Shown: positions 8,140-16,261 of the stretch, piece after piece
Layout: the number at the start of each line of letters is the position of its first letter
Numbering within the stretch: position 1 is the first letter of the stretch
Assembly: GCF_029872155.1 (NCBI RefSeq)
Contig: NZ_JARXLA010000008.1
Location: forward strand, 560,501 to 624,500
DNA: 64,000 nt
Reading direction: 5' to 3'
From: Hyphomicrobium sp. D-2
GTDB taxonomy: Bacteria; Pseudomonadota; Alphaproteobacteria; Rhizobiales; Hyphomicrobiaceae
Program-made: the position numbers and the translations under genes
The notes under the pieces: generated by a model
What the model saw: only the letters and a program-made list of their open reading frames with translations
Databases searched by the model: none
What the model was told of the DNA's origin: nothing

Positions 8140-10440
8140 GTGCGTGCGCGTAGCGTTGCGTGTGAAGTTGCGGCTGCGGGTTCGCCCGCAGGAGCCTCAG
8201 GGCTCAGGGAAGTTCAATCAAGCAAGAGTATCGATGGCTCAGCCGGGCGCTCCCGTACTCCCGGTGCTCCGGTTTCAGGGCCATTCGTTAGGGCCTTCCT
8301 CTTGCTTGGTGTTTCTGTCGTTGCTGTTTCTGTCGCCAGCGATGCGTTCGCGCAGGAAACTCAACTCCCCCCTCTTACTGTAGAGGGTGCGCAGGCCAAG
8401 AAGCCGACGAAAAAGAAGGCAGCCGCCAAGAAGTCTTCGCCGAGCGCTGCAGTTTCTGCACCACAGCCGATGCAGGCTCCGCAGACGCAGGCTACTTCCG
8501 CTGCAGTTACTGAGCCATCGTTTGTGCCTTACACGGTGCCGGCTGGCGTAAGTGTAATCGACAGCAGTGAGCTGAACACCTTCGGGCAGGTTCGCACGGA
8601 CGGTGTTCTGCGCGCGACGCCCGGAACATTCACACGCGAAAGCGCAGGCAATCCTGGCACCGCCGTCAACATTCGCGGCTTTGAGGGCCAGGGCCGCGTT
8701 AACATGATGATCGACGGCGTCCGCCAGAATATTCGATTTACTGGCCACGAAGCCGCTGGCTTTGCGTATGTCGATCCGATGTTGCTGGCGGGTATTGATA
8801 TTCAGCGCGGTGCAGTTTCCGGCCGCGGCGGTGCAGGTGCTCTGGCAGGCGCGGCTAATTTCCGTACGCTCGGCGTAAGCGACATTATCAAGGATGGCCA
8901 GAACGCTGGCGTGCTTTCCGCCGTCACCTGGGGCAGCAACGGCACCGGATGGTCGAAGATGATCGGTGCCGGTATGCGTAACAGCACTGCCGGTGTCGCG
9001 GCCGCGATCAGCGGTAGCAATCGGGATAACTACAAGAATGGTAACGGTGAAACGGTTCGCTTCACCGATCAGGATGTGGTCTCAGGTCTCGCCAAGGCCT
9101 ATGCGTATCTTTCACCGGAAGCGCGCGTAGATTTCGGCGGCGTGTTCTATGACAACGACTTCAGCGCGCAGTCGGTAAATCAGAACGTCACATCTCGGAT
9201 TGCCAACGGTCTCTTTCACTATGCGCCAGCCGACAATAACCTGGTCAATTTCCAGGCCGGCATCCAGTACAGCAATGTCGAGATTGAGTATCTGAGCGCG
9301 GTGAACTCGGCAGGTAATTCAAGTGTCGGTCGTACGATTGAAGACCGCGGCATTGGCTTCGATCTATCCAACACGTCCCGGTTCATGCTCGGCCAGGTGA
9401 AGGTTGCTTCCACCTACGGTTATGAGTACTTCCGCGACGAATACACGGTTGCCAACGGCAACGTGAACCCCGGCGGCACGATGACCGTTGGCGGTGCGTT
9501 TTCGAACACTACTTTCACCTACGGCATCGTCGATTTCATTGCGGGCCTTCGCTACGACCACTACTCGGTGGAAGGCAACGGAGCTTACGCTGGCATTGAG
9601 AATGAAGATGGTCGTTTCGATCCGAAGCTGACGCTCGCTGTAAATCCGTTCAAGGGTTTCCAGGTTTACGCGACTTATTCAGGATCGATGCGCGCGCCGA
9701 CAACCAATGAAATGTTCTTTGGTGGTAGTCATCCAGGTGCAGGAACCACCGGCTTCTACAGACCTAACCCGGCTCTGGATGCTGAAACGCAGCAGGGTTA
9801 CGAGTTGGGCTTCAATTACCTGCAGCGTGACGTGATCAATCGTGGCGACGTCTTCGGCCTCAAGGCAGCGTACTATCGCATGGACGTCGACAACTACATC
9901 GTGACGCGCATGTCGACGGTACCGTCTACCGTCTATTTCTTCGATAACGTACCCGGCACGAGCTTGGTTGAGGGCGTCGAAGTTCAAGCCGATTACGACA
10001 CCGGGTTCGCGTTTGCCGGCCTTGTGTACAGCTACAACAACAGCACTTTGCCTTCTCAGCTCACATCCTCTTTCGGCGGCAGCACCTATATGCCGGAGCA
10101 CAACCTCGTTCTTACGGGTGGTCTCCGGTTCCTCGACGAAGCGCTTGAGGTGGGAGCTCGCGCTTCCATCGTGTCAGGGGCTGACGATCCGAGCGCTACG
10201 GCTACAGCTGGTCGCCGGGCTGGCTACGAATTGGTCGATCTGTTCGCAAACTATAATGTTTGGGAAGGCGTGACACTCGGCGCCATGGTGACCAACGTTT
10301 TCGACCGCACTTACACGCCAGTGCTAGGTACAGCGCAGTCTTCGGCCTGTGTCTCCTTCACTATTCCGAGCACGTGTCCGGCTGAACCTCAGAGTGGCCG
10401 TGGCCGAACCTTCATCCTGTCGGCGAGGGCGCAGTTCTGA
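8140..10440 (+). CDS. hmuR: TonB-dependent heme/hemoglobin receptor
   Basis: Outer-membrane receptor that imports heme with TonB energy. A secretory signal (FVRAFLLLGVSVVAVSVASDAFAQ) is followed by a Lys/Ala/Pro-rich spacer. The plug has heme-receptor features: AVNIRGFEGQGRVNMMIDGV and GRGGAGALAGAANFRTL. A 22-strand barrel follows, ending in TFILSARAQF with the terminal aromatic residue. The start is uncertain. The GTG at 8140 follows a G-rich run 8 nt upstream; an ATG lies at 8095, and the frame is open to a TTG at 7993. All give an unusually long stretch before the signal core. It is divergent from hemP-hmuTUV and upstream of hmuQ and hutX. It lacks an STN domain, unlike the receptor at 30936. 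Confidence 0.9.
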   Translation: MRARSVACEVAAAGSPAGASGLREVQSSKSIDGSAGRSRTPGAPVSGPFVRAFLLLGVSVVAVSVASDAFAQETQLPPLTVEGAQAKKPTKKKAAAKKSSPSAAVSAPQPMQAPQTQATSAAVTEPSFVPYTVPAGVSVIDSSELNTFGQVRTDGVLRATPGTFTRESAGNPGTAVNIRGFEGQGRVNMMIDGVRQNIRFTGHEAAGFAYVDPMLLAGIDIQRGAVSGRGGAGALAGAANFRTLGVSDIIKDGQNAGVLSAVTWGSNGTGWSKMIGAGMRNSTAGVAAAISGSNRDNYKNGNGETVRFTDQDVVSGLAKAYAYLSPEARVDFGGVFYDNDFSAQSVNQNVTSRIANGLFHYAPADNNLVNFQAGIQYSNVEIEYLSAVNSAGNSSVGRTIEDRGIGFDLSNTSRFMLGQVKVASTYGYEYFRDEYTVANGNVNPGGTMTVGGAFSNTTFTYGIVDFIAGLRYDHYSVEGNGAYAGIENEDGRFDPKLTLAVNPFKGFQVYATYSGSMRAPTTNEMFFGGSHPGAGTTGFYRPNPALDAETQQGYELGFNYLQRDVINRGDVFGLKAAYYRMDVDNYIVTRMSTVPSTVYFFDNVPGTSLVEGVEVQADYDTGFAFAGLVYSYNNSTLPSQLTSSFGGSTYMPEHNLVLTGGLRFLDEALEVGARASIVSGADDPSATATAGRRAGYELVDLFANYNVWEGVTLGAMVTNVFDRTYTPVLGTAQSSACVSFTIPSTCPAEPQSGRGRTFILSARAQF

Positions 10441-10505
10441 CGGGTTTGGCTCGGCTTGATGCCGTGATAAACCTGTTGGCATATGTCAGCGACACCTAGG
10501 CATCG

Positions 10506-10536
10506 ACATCGGCGGGTACCATGTATCCGCCGATGT
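10506..10536 (+). other. strong intercistronic hairpin between receptor and hmuQ
   Basis: Arms 10506-10519 and 10523-10536 pair over 14 bp (13 Watson-Crick plus one G-T) around a 3-nt CAT loop. It has no following T-run, so it is not a standard terminator. It lies 18 nt before the GGGAGG ribosome site of hmuQ and could be a processing or mRNA-stability element that sets receptor levels apart from those of the enzyme. Confidence 0.6.
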
Positions 10537-10567
10537 GAGTTCAACACGCCCATGGGAGGCAAATAGA

Positions 10568-10927
10568 ATGTCCAAGTTCATCGCCATGAACCGCTTCAAG
10601 GTGCAGAAGGGTTCTGAAAAAGACTTCGAGCATGTCTGGCTTTCGCGCGAGACGCATCTGCACGAGTTGCCCGGCTTTGTTGAGTTCCATTTGCTCAAGG
10701 GCCCGGAGCGTGAAGACCATGTGCTTTATTCCTCGCACACTGTCTGGCGCTCCAAGGAAGACTTCGAGGCGTGGACCAAGTCGGAGCAGTTCCGCAAGGC
10801 GCATGCGCGCGCGGGCAGCGGTGACGTGAAGCCGCTTTATGTCGGTCATCCGGAATTCGAAGGCTTCACCGTGCTGATGGAGCAGACGAACGACGGCACC
10901 TCCAAGACGCCCGTGGCTGCGGAATAA
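10568..10927 (+). CDS. hmuQ: heme-degrading monooxygenase, HmuQ/IsdG-like (ABM domain)
   Basis: A 119-residue ferredoxin-like-fold protein of the antibiotic biosynthesis monooxygenase superfamily. It begins MSKFIAMNRFKVQKGSEKDF, continues with the conserved LPGFVEFHLLKGPE segment, and has the helix WRSKEDFEAWTKSEQFRKAH that carries the His expected to ligate heme iron. Rhizobial HmuQ/HmuD enzymes open the heme ring to release iron. The start follows GGGAGG with 8 nt spacing. Its place between the receptor and hutX supports a role in using imported heme. Confidence 0.9.
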   Translation: MSKFIAMNRFKVQKGSEKDFEHVWLSRETHLHELPGFVEFHLLKGPEREDHVLYSSHTVWRSKEDFEAWTKSEQFRKAHARAGSGDVKPLYVGHPEFEGFTVLMEQTNDGTSKTPVAAE

Positions 10928-10944
10928 TCGGCGGAGCTGAGATC

Positions 10945-11460
10945 ATGGAAACCGCTGCAGTCGCTACAACTGAACGTCCGCCACTGGCGGAGCGTGTCGC
11001 CGCTGGTGCCGGTGATCTGCTTGAGCAGATCGCCCGCGAATATGGCGTCAGCACGCTGGAGGTTGTGCGCAATCTGCCGGCCGATCAGGGTGTGGTCGTT
11101 TCGGGCGACGCCTTTGCCGACATCATGCAGGACATCTCCTCGTGGGGCGATGTTCTGTTCCTCATTCACAATAGCGATATCGTGCTTGAGTGCACCGGCA
11201 AGGTTCCGCCGGGCACGTTCGGCCATGGCTATTACAACATCCATGGCGACAGCCCGATCGGCGGTCACATCAAGGCTGACAACTGCAAGGCCATTGCTTT
11301 CGTTGCACGCGGTTTGAAGCGCATCAGCATGTCGGTGCAGTTCTATAACGCCGCGGGCGAAGCTGTGTTCAAGATCTTCGTTGGCCGCGACGACAACCGA
11401 GACCTTATCCCGGAGCAGGTGCAGAAGTTCGAAGCGCTGCGTGCCCGCTATTCGGCTTAA
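10945..11460 (+). CDS. hutX: heme utilization carrier protein HutX/ChuX family
   Basis: A 171-residue cytosolic heme-binding protein. Family segments include VVVSGDAFADIMQDISSWGD, GKVPPGTFGHGYYNIHG, FVARGLKRISMSVQFYNAAG and FKIFVGRDDNRDLIPEQV. HutX-type proteins bind heme and hand it to degrading enzymes. It starts 17 nt after hmuQ, so the two are almost certainly co-transcribed. No HmuS-like large hemoprotein is present in this window, so HmuQ plus HutX may cover trafficking and degradation. Confidence 0.92.
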   Translation: METAAVATTERPPLAERVAAGAGDLLEQIAREYGVSTLEVVRNLPADQGVVVSGDAFADIMQDISSWGDVLFLIHNSDIVLECTGKVPPGTFGHGYYNIHGDSPIGGHIKADNCKAIAFVARGLKRISMSVQFYNAAGEAVFKIFVGRDDNRDLIPEQVQKFEALRARYSA

Positions 11461-11595
11461 GCCTCGCGATTGGCGGGGCGTGTGAAAGCACAGGGCTCGC
11501 ACAGCATGGATTGGGTAGTCGGCCTACGACGGCTGCCCTTTGGCGCCGCCTAAGGGAGCAACCTCCCAGTTCCCCTATGCAGCAGGCGCGTCCTA

Positions 11596-11630
11596 GAGTA
11601 TGGGCTGGCTTCATGAGCCAGCCCATACTC
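11596..11630 (+). promoter_or_regulatory. perfect 15-bp hairpin with the mutT start codon in its loop
   Basis: Arm 11596-11610 is exactly complementary to arm 11616-11630, with the 5-nt loop TCATG between. The ATG of mutT (11613-11615) lies in the loop and its first five codons form the 3' arm. No clear ribosome site is seen outside the stem. In RNA this would occlude initiation unless opened. In-frame starts further upstream would place the hairpin inside the gene instead. Confidence 0.65.
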
Positions 11631-12020
11631 CTCGTCGCAGCAGCGGCGATCGTCGATACCGATAATCGCGTCCTTCTCACCCGTCGCCCGCCCGGCAAGG
11701 ACATGGCCGGTCTGTGGGAGTTTCCCGGTGGCAAGGTGGAGCCCGGCGAGACGCCTGAAGCAGCGTTGCGGCGCGAGCTGTTCGAGGAGCTAGGCATCGA
11801 TGTCTGCCCCGAGTGCCTGCACCCGATCACCTTCGCCAGCCACACCTACGAGAAGTTTCACCTGCTGATGCCGTTGTTTCTGGTTCGGCAGTGGGACGGC
11901 ATGGTTGCCGCGCAGGAGGGGCAGGAGCTTGCATGGGTGCGGGCCATGCGGCTGAAGGACTACCCGATGCCGCCCGCCGATGTGCCGCTCATTCCGGCAT
12001 TGCGCGATCTGCTCAGCTAA
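11613..12020 (+). CDS. mutT: 8-oxo-dGTP diphosphatase MutT (Nudix hydrolase)
   Basis: A 135-residue Nudix enzyme that removes oxidised dGTP from the nucleotide pool. The Nudix box is complete: GKVEPGETPEAALRRELFEE followed by LGI, matching Gx5Ex7REUxEExGU. The N-terminal strand ILLVAAAAIVDTDNRVLLTR and the core GLWEFPGGKVE are MutT-like. The start at 11613 gives the standard N-terminus; the frame remains open upstream to about 11511 but codes for nothing family-like. It is convergent with the methyltransferase downstream. Confidence 0.92.
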   Translation: MSQPILLVAAAAIVDTDNRVLLTRRPPGKDMAGLWEFPGGKVEPGETPEAALRRELFEELGIDVCPECLHPITFASHTYEKFHLLMPLFLVRQWDGMVAAQEGQELAWVRAMRLKDYPMPPADVPLIPALRDLLS

Positions 12021-12106
12021 GCGCTACAGCAGTTAGTCGTGTGGGGCGTGCGGAGTGTGCTGGAGCCTACAGCCTTGCCACGCTCCAGTCGGCACAATGC
12101 CGTCAG

Positions 12107-13012
12107 CTATTCGTCCAGCTTCCGTTCGGGCACGCCCAATGCCTCCGCAAGACGCGTGGATGCAGAGCCCGGCCGCAGCGGTTTGGGCTGGCTTTCGTCC
12201 GGCGCCCACGCGGTCAGCGTCAGAATTTCAAACGTCGCCGGAATGCGGCCATCAGCTTGCGCATAGCGCTCGATGTAAATTTCCGCTGCGCGCAACAGCA
12301 GACCTCGCGTCACCGGCGTTTTGCGGCGCGCGATGAGCATATTGCTGGCGCCCATCGCTTTGATTTCGCGCATCAGACTGAGCGGATCGGAATAGGTGAC
12401 AGTCACGGTTTCGGAATCGACCACTGGCAGCGCAAAGCCCGCGCGCTGCAGCAGCGCACCCATGTCGCGCACGTCGGCGAATGGCGCCACGCGCGGCGAC
12501 GCTCCGCCCGAAACTTCCGCTTCCGCCGCCAGCCACGCTGCGCGTAGCTCATAAAGCGTGGTGCCGCCGAGTACTGAAGCCAGCAACAAGCCGTCCGGTC
12601 GCAATGCGCGGCGGATCTGAATCAGCGTTCCCGGCAGATCGTTGACGAGCTGGAGCGACAGCGCTGACACCGCCAGATCGAGCGTGCCGTCGCCAAAGGG
12701 AAGCGCTTCTTCGTCGGCAACCACGCGCAGGTCGGCGGGGCTCCGCGCCAGCAGCGCTGCCACCGGATCAAGATCAATGATCCGTTCCACGCCCGCCAGC
12801 CCGCGAATGCGTTCACTCACCACACCGTGATGCGCACCGATGTTAGCCGCCAACGGTAGCGTACGGCGCACGATTGCCAGCCGCTCGGACAGGTCGTCCG
12901 CCACGCGCTGCAGCAGAAAGTCATGCTCGGACGCGCGACCGGCGAAGCGCCGCCGCCGCCGGGTCAGCAGCGTGCGGTCGAAAATGCGGGTGAGTTCGGG
13001 CTGGGATTGCAA
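12107..13012 (-). CDS. class I SAM-dependent methyltransferase-fold protein, NDUFAF5/BioC-like
   Basis: A 301-residue Rossmann-fold protein. The SAM-binding region shows an altered first motif (LPLAANIGAHHGVVSERIRG), the acidic end IDLDP, and DGTLDLAVSALSLQLVNDLP as the fourth strand. The opening IFDRTLLTRRRRRFAG resembles the bacterial relatives of mitochondrial NDUFAF5 (a complex I assembly factor). I would not call it BioC despite the similarity, because this genome carries BioZ. The start is a TTG at 13012 with no strong ribosome site, so the N-terminus is approximate. It is divergent from comF. Confidence 0.85.
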   Translation of the reverse strand: MQSQPELTRIFDRTLLTRRRRRFAGRASEHDFLLQRVADDLSERLAIVRRTLPLAANIGAHHGVVSERIRGLAGVERIIDLDPVAALLARSPADLRVVADEEALPFGDGTLDLAVSALSLQLVNDLPGTLIQIRRALRPDGLLLASVLGGTTLYELRAAWLAAEAEVSGGASPRVAPFADVRDMGALLQRAGFALPVVDSETVTVTYSDPLSLMREIKAMGASNMLIARRKTPVTRGLLLRAAEIYIERYAQADGRIPATFEILTLTAWAPDESQPKPLRPGSASTRLAEALGVPERKLDE

Positions 13013-13131
13013 CGGCTAAATCCGGATCGATGACGGCCTTGCGCGTGGCCGGACGAAAAGCGTGTCGCCTCTCTCGTGCCGGCACGTTACCATCGGAGAG
13101 ATGGGAACTTACTGAATTTCGGCCTTAACCT

Positions 13132-13902
13132 ATGTCTGCAGCATGGAATAGCACAACTGCGCCGATGCGCCGGGCTGCGCGCGCGGTATCGGATTTTCTC
13201 GTGCCGCCGCTGTGTCTGGCCTGCCATGCGCCGATCGCCCAGCATGGGGCCCTGTGCGCGCAGTGCTGGAGCCGGGTCGACTTTATCCGCCAGCCAGTAT
13301 GCGATCGCCTCGGTACGCCGCTCGCCATGGATATTGGTGCCCCGGCCATATCCGCTGCGGCGGCAGCCGACCCGCCTGAATATGACCGCGCCCGCGCTGT
13401 GGCCCGCTTTGACGGCGTCATGCGCGAGTTAGTGCATGGGCTAAAGTTTCGCGACCAGCATGGCGGGCGGCAGTTTTTCGGCCGCGTCATGGCGTCGGCC
13501 GGGGCGGAGCTGCTGTCCGACGCCGATGCCCTGATCCCGGTGCCGCTCACCCGCTGGCGTCTGCTTGGGCGTCGGTTCAATCAGTCGGCGGTGCTGGCGC
13601 AGGAGATTGCCCGCAATACCGGGTTGCTGTACTGGCCAGCGGCCCTGGTGCGCAGCCGCAAAACGCAGCCGCAGGTAGGCCTTACGCGTGTGCAGCGTCG
13701 CGATAATGTCGCCGGCGCCTTCGCGGTTTCGGCCAGCGCGCGCGGCAAACTTGAAGGCGCCCGGATCGTGCTGGTGGACGACGTTATCACCACCGGCGCA
13801 ACGGTCCGTGCGTGCGCCCGCGCCCTCAAGAATGGCGGTGCTGCGCGGGTGGATGTTCTGGCGCTGGCGATCGTTACCGACGACGCGCTGCTGCCGCCCT
13901 GA
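13132..13902 (+). CDS. comF: ComF family phosphoribosyltransferase-like protein
   Basis: A 256-residue ComF homologue. An N-terminal zinc-ribbon (CLACHAPIAQHGALCAQCW, four Cys) precedes a type I phosphoribosyltransferase domain. That domain carries the ALIPVPLTRWRLLGRRFNQS segment and the PRPP loop IVLVDDVITTGAT. ComF proteins are linked to DNA uptake and repair in some bacteria, but their role in alphaproteobacteria is unclear. Divergent neighbours and a repeat-filled gap downstream suggest it is transcribed alone. Confidence 0.9.
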   Translation: MSAAWNSTTAPMRRAARAVSDFLVPPLCLACHAPIAQHGALCAQCWSRVDFIRQPVCDRLGTPLAMDIGAPAISAAAAADPPEYDRARAVARFDGVMRELVHGLKFRDQHGGRQFFGRVMASAGAELLSDADALIPVPLTRWRLLGRRFNQSAVLAQEIARNTGLLYWPAALVRSRKTQPQVGLTRVQRRDNVAGAFAVSASARGKLEGARIVLVDDVITTGATVRACARALKNGGAARVDVLALAIVTDDALLPP

Positions 13903-14017
13903 GGCGCAGGGCGCGGTTGCCCAGTTCCCGGCAATTCTTTTCCGGAAATGTCTAGTATTCGTCGCGATTTGCGCTGCGCCGCGAAAGCATTAAAATGGCA
14001 GTGCGTCGTCGCTTGGA

Positions 14018-14060
14018 GTGCTTCCGGAAAAGTGGAAACCGGTTTTCCGACAAGAAGCAC
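14018..14060. repeat. 43-bp palindromic intergenic repeat (GTGGAAACCGGTTTTCC type)
   Basis: Terminal 7-bp inverted repeats (GTGCTTC at 14018-14024, GAAGCAC at 14054-14060) flank a near-palindromic core GTGGAAACCGGTTTTCC. The same 17-nt core occurs at 46616-46632, also intergenic. Similar cores recur in many rhizobial genomes, as I recall; the copy number here needs a genome search. Confidence 0.6.
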
Positions 14061-14076
14061 GTAGAAACAAACGTCT

Positions 14077-14115
14077 AGAGCCTTTCCGCGATTCAACGAA
14101 ACGCTGAAAGGCTCT
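14077..14115. repeat. palindromic repeat, AGAGCCTTTC type
   Basis: Arms 14077-14086 and 14106-14115 pair over 10 bp, with a further GCG/CGC pairing inside the loop (14088-14090 with 14102-14104). A variant copy with the same CCGCG...ACGAAACG...GAAAGGC framework lies at 38977-39013. It lies 41 bp before the glutaredoxin start, so it could also act as a leader hairpin. Confidence 0.6.
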
Positions 14116-14155
14116 GGAGCGGGCGGGCGCATGAAAGGGGACGCATCTTAAGCCC

Positions 14156-14413
14156 ATGCCAAAGATCACCGTCTATACCACCCGTTTTTGCCCATACTGC
14201 CACATGGCCAAAGAGCTGCTGCGCAAGAAGGGCATCACCGCGTTCGAGGAAATCGACGCCAGCCAGCACGACGTGCGGGCGCAGATGCGCGAGAAGGCCG
14301 GCGGCCGGCACACGGTCCCGCAGATCTGGATCGGCGATCAGCATGTCGGCGGCTGCGATGATCTCTACGCGCTGGACCGCGACGGCAAGCTGGACGGATT
14401 GCTAGCCGTGTAG
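14156..14413 (+). CDS. grxC: glutaredoxin 3 (GrxC)
   Basis: An 85-residue dithiol glutaredoxin that reduces protein disulfides with glutathione. The active site is C12-P-Y-C15, with the cis-proline segment HTVPQIWIG and the GG-C-DD segment VGGCDDLYALDRDG that binds glutathione. Length and motif order are typical. The next gene starts 45 nt downstream, so it probably shares a transcript with the nitrilase-family gene and DUF1178, an arrangement common in alphaproteobacteria. Confidence 0.95.
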   Translation: MPKITVYTTRFCPYCHMAKELLRKKGITAFEEIDASQHDVRAQMREKAGGRHTVPQIWIGDQHVGGCDDLYALDRDGKLDGLLAV

Positions 14414-14458
14414 CAATCAGATCGGCAGCAAATCAAATTTCACGAAGGGTGGCATCCG

Positions 14459-15328
14459 ATGTCGGTCGCGCCAGATAAGTTTCGCGTCGGCCTCGTGCAG
14501 ATGTGTTCGGGCAGAACCGTCGCGCCGAATATTGACGCTGCGTGTGCCTTGATCCGGCAGGCGGCGGGTGAGGGTGCGCAATACATCCAGACGCCGGAGA
14601 TGACCAACATTCTGGAGATCGATCGCACCCGCTTGCCGGATGCGTTGCGTCCAGAAGCTGAAGACCCTGCAATTCTTGGCTTCACGGAGCTGGCGCGGGA
14701 GCTGGGCGTATGGCTGCACATCGGCTCGCTGGCGCTGCAGGGCGAGGCCGGAAAACCGGTAAATCGCTCACTCCTGTTTTCACCTGAAGGTGAGATCGTC
14801 GCGCGCTACGACAAAATCCACATGTTCGATGTCGACCTTGCGAACGGCGAAAGCTATCGCGAGAGCGCCAGCTATGAGCCCGGAAAGTCTGCTGTTCTGG
14901 CGCAGATTCCGTGGGGCGGCTTGGGCATGACGATCTGCTACGATCTGCGCTTTCCGCACCTGCATCGTACGCTTGCGCACGGTGGCGCGCATTTCCTGGC
15001 CGTTCCGGCGGCATTCACCCGCCCAACCGGCGCCGCGCACTGGCACACACTGCTGCGGGCGCGGGCCATCGAGTGCCAATGCTATGTGTTCGCAGCGGCG
15101 CAGGGCGGCAAGCACGAGGACAGCCGCGAAACGTTTGGGCACAGCCTCATCATTTCGCCGTGGGGCGAAATTCTGGGCGAAGGCGGTGTTGATCCCGGCG
15201 TTATCGTTGCCGACATCGATCTTCCGCGGCTTGAGCAGATTCGCCAGCAGGTGCCATCGCTGCGCAATGATCGCCCGTTCGATCTGGTGACGTCGCCGCC
15301 TCCTCGCCAGGGTGGTGCTACGACGTGA
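14459..15328 (+). CDS. carbon-nitrogen hydrolase (nitrilase superfamily), deaminated glutathione amidase-like
   Basis: A 289-residue amidase with a complete Glu-Lys-Cys triad: E47 in IQTPEM, K119 in YDKIHMFDVDL, and C160 in GMTICYDLRFP. The Nit1/Nit2-like branch repairs deaminated glutathione or hydrolyses omega-amides. Placement after glutaredoxin fits glutathione metabolism but does not prove it. The start at 14459 follows AAGGGTGG. The stop overlaps the GTG of the DUF1178 gene. Confidence 0.9.
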   Translation: MSVAPDKFRVGLVQMCSGRTVAPNIDAACALIRQAAGEGAQYIQTPEMTNILEIDRTRLPDALRPEAEDPAILGFTELARELGVWLHIGSLALQGEAGKPVNRSLLFSPEGEIVARYDKIHMFDVDLANGESYRESASYEPGKSAVLAQIPWGGLGMTICYDLRFPHLHRTLAHGGAHFLAVPAAFTRPTGAAHWHTLLRARAIECQCYVFAAAQGGKHEDSRETFGHSLIISPWGEILGEGGVDPGVIVADIDLPRLEQIRQQVPSLRNDRPFDLVTSPPPRQGGATT

Positions 15329-15750
15329 TCAGATACAGTCTCAGGTGTGCAGGCGACCACGAGTTTGAAGCGTGGTTTGCCTCCAGCACATCATATGATG
15401 CTCAGGCGAGCGCAGGTGATGTCGTGTGTCCGGTATGCGCTAGCCGCAAGGTCGAGAAATCGATCATGGCGCCCAATGTTGCTGTAAGCAGCCGTGCCAC
15501 AGAAACGCTGTCGCCGCACGAAGATACTGCCGCCAAGGTGCGGGCGTTAATGCGGGAAGTGCGCCAGATGGTTGAGGCGCAATCGGAAAATGTCGGCGAC
15601 CGTTTCCCTGATGAAGCGCGCGCGATTCACTATCGCGAAGTTGAACAGCGTGCGATCCGCGGCACCGCTTCGGCGGACGAAGTTCGTAGCATGCTGGATG
15701 AAGGCATTGCGATCGTTCCGCTGCCTGATCTGCCTGAAGAAGCGAACTGA
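15325..15750 (+). CDS. DUF1178 family protein
   Basis: A 141-residue conserved alphaproteobacterial/betaproteobacterial protein of unknown function. It begins MIRYSLRCAGDHEFEAWFAS and has a zinc-ribbon-like CPVCASRKVEKSIMAPNV together with Cys8. A helical middle part and a conserved end (DEVRSMLDEGIAIVPLPDLP) follow. The GTG start overlaps the amidase stop (GTGA), indicating coupled translation. Confidence 0.9.
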   Translation: MIRYSLRCAGDHEFEAWFASSTSYDAQASAGDVVCPVCASRKVEKSIMAPNVAVSSRATETLSPHEDTAAKVRALMREVRQMVEAQSENVGDRFPDEARAIHYREVEQRAIRGTASADEVRSMLDEGIAIVPLPDLPEEAN

Positions 15751-15796
15751 CGCTGATCGTAGATCGGAGCGTCGCGCGCGGGTTCGTGCGCGATCA

Positions 15797-16051
15797 TCAC
15801 GTTTGCGCGAGCACGACCACCGTATAGAGCACGGCCGACCTCACATCCTCTGTGCGGAAGCGCGGCTCAGTGTTGCCGGGTGAGATCCACGTATAGCTGC
15901 GCGCATCGTGGCTCCAGATACCATGCACATGCCCGGCGCGATCGACAACGATGCCGCCGCCGTCGTCATAGGCCAGCGAGTAGCCTTTGATCTTCAGAAT
16001 TTCGTTCGATCGCAGCAGCTCAAACAGCCGTCGCTTTTTGTCTTCTCTCAT
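15797..16051 (-). CDS. hypothetical small cytosolic protein
   Basis: An 84-residue protein, MREDKKRRLFELLRSNEILK onward, with alternating hydrophobic strands and a Gly-rich turn (DDGGGIVVDRAGHVHGIWSH). No signal or membrane segment is seen, and I recognise no family. The ATG at 16051 follows a G-rich run; a GTG at 16063 would add four residues. It is convergent with the DUF1178 gene. Confidence 0.6.
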   Translation of the reverse strand: MREDKKRRLFELLRSNEILKIKGYSLAYDDGGGIVVDRAGHVHGIWSHDARSYTWISPGNTEPRFRTEDVRSAVLYTVVVLAQT

Positions 16052-16136
16052 CGCAGCCCCCACGAACTTCCCCTGCTGGCGATGTGCGAGAGTTGAATCG
16101 AATCCGATCTATTTCAATGCTTGCTGATACTATTCA

Positions 16137-16154
16137 TTACCAAATAGTTACCAA
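16137..16154. promoter_or_regulatory. 11-bp-phased direct repeat, response-regulator-like site (candidate)
   Basis: TTACCAA occurs at 16137-16143 and again at 16148-16154, separated by ATAG. The 7-4-7 spacing equals one helical turn and is the layout bound by OmpR/PhoB-family regulators. It lies 108 bp upstream of the alkaline phosphatase start. The regulator is unknown. Confidence 0.4.
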
Positions 16155-16189
16155 TAATCCTATGGCGGAGCAAAAATGACGCTGGGTTG

Positions 16190-16207
16190 CTGTCATATAG
16201 GCTTCAT
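16190..16207 (+). promoter_or_regulatory. PHO-box-like site upstream of alkaline phosphatase (candidate)
   Basis: CTGTCAT at 16190-16196 matches a PHO box half-site exactly. After a 4-nt spacer comes GCTTCAT, which matches the second half-site only in its last four bases. Position 55 bp before a phosphatase gene makes PhoB control plausible. Confidence 0.4.
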
Positions 16208-16261
16208 TCACGCGGGCTAAGCGCGAGGTTGGAGTTCCATGTCTCAACGGAATTAGGCCCG

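Noticed and set aside
12107-13012. Calling the methyltransferase BioC because a biotin operon is nearby
   Set aside because: It is 7 kb away, its motif I is unusual, the N-terminus looks NDUFAF5-like, and BioZ replaces the BioC/BioH route.
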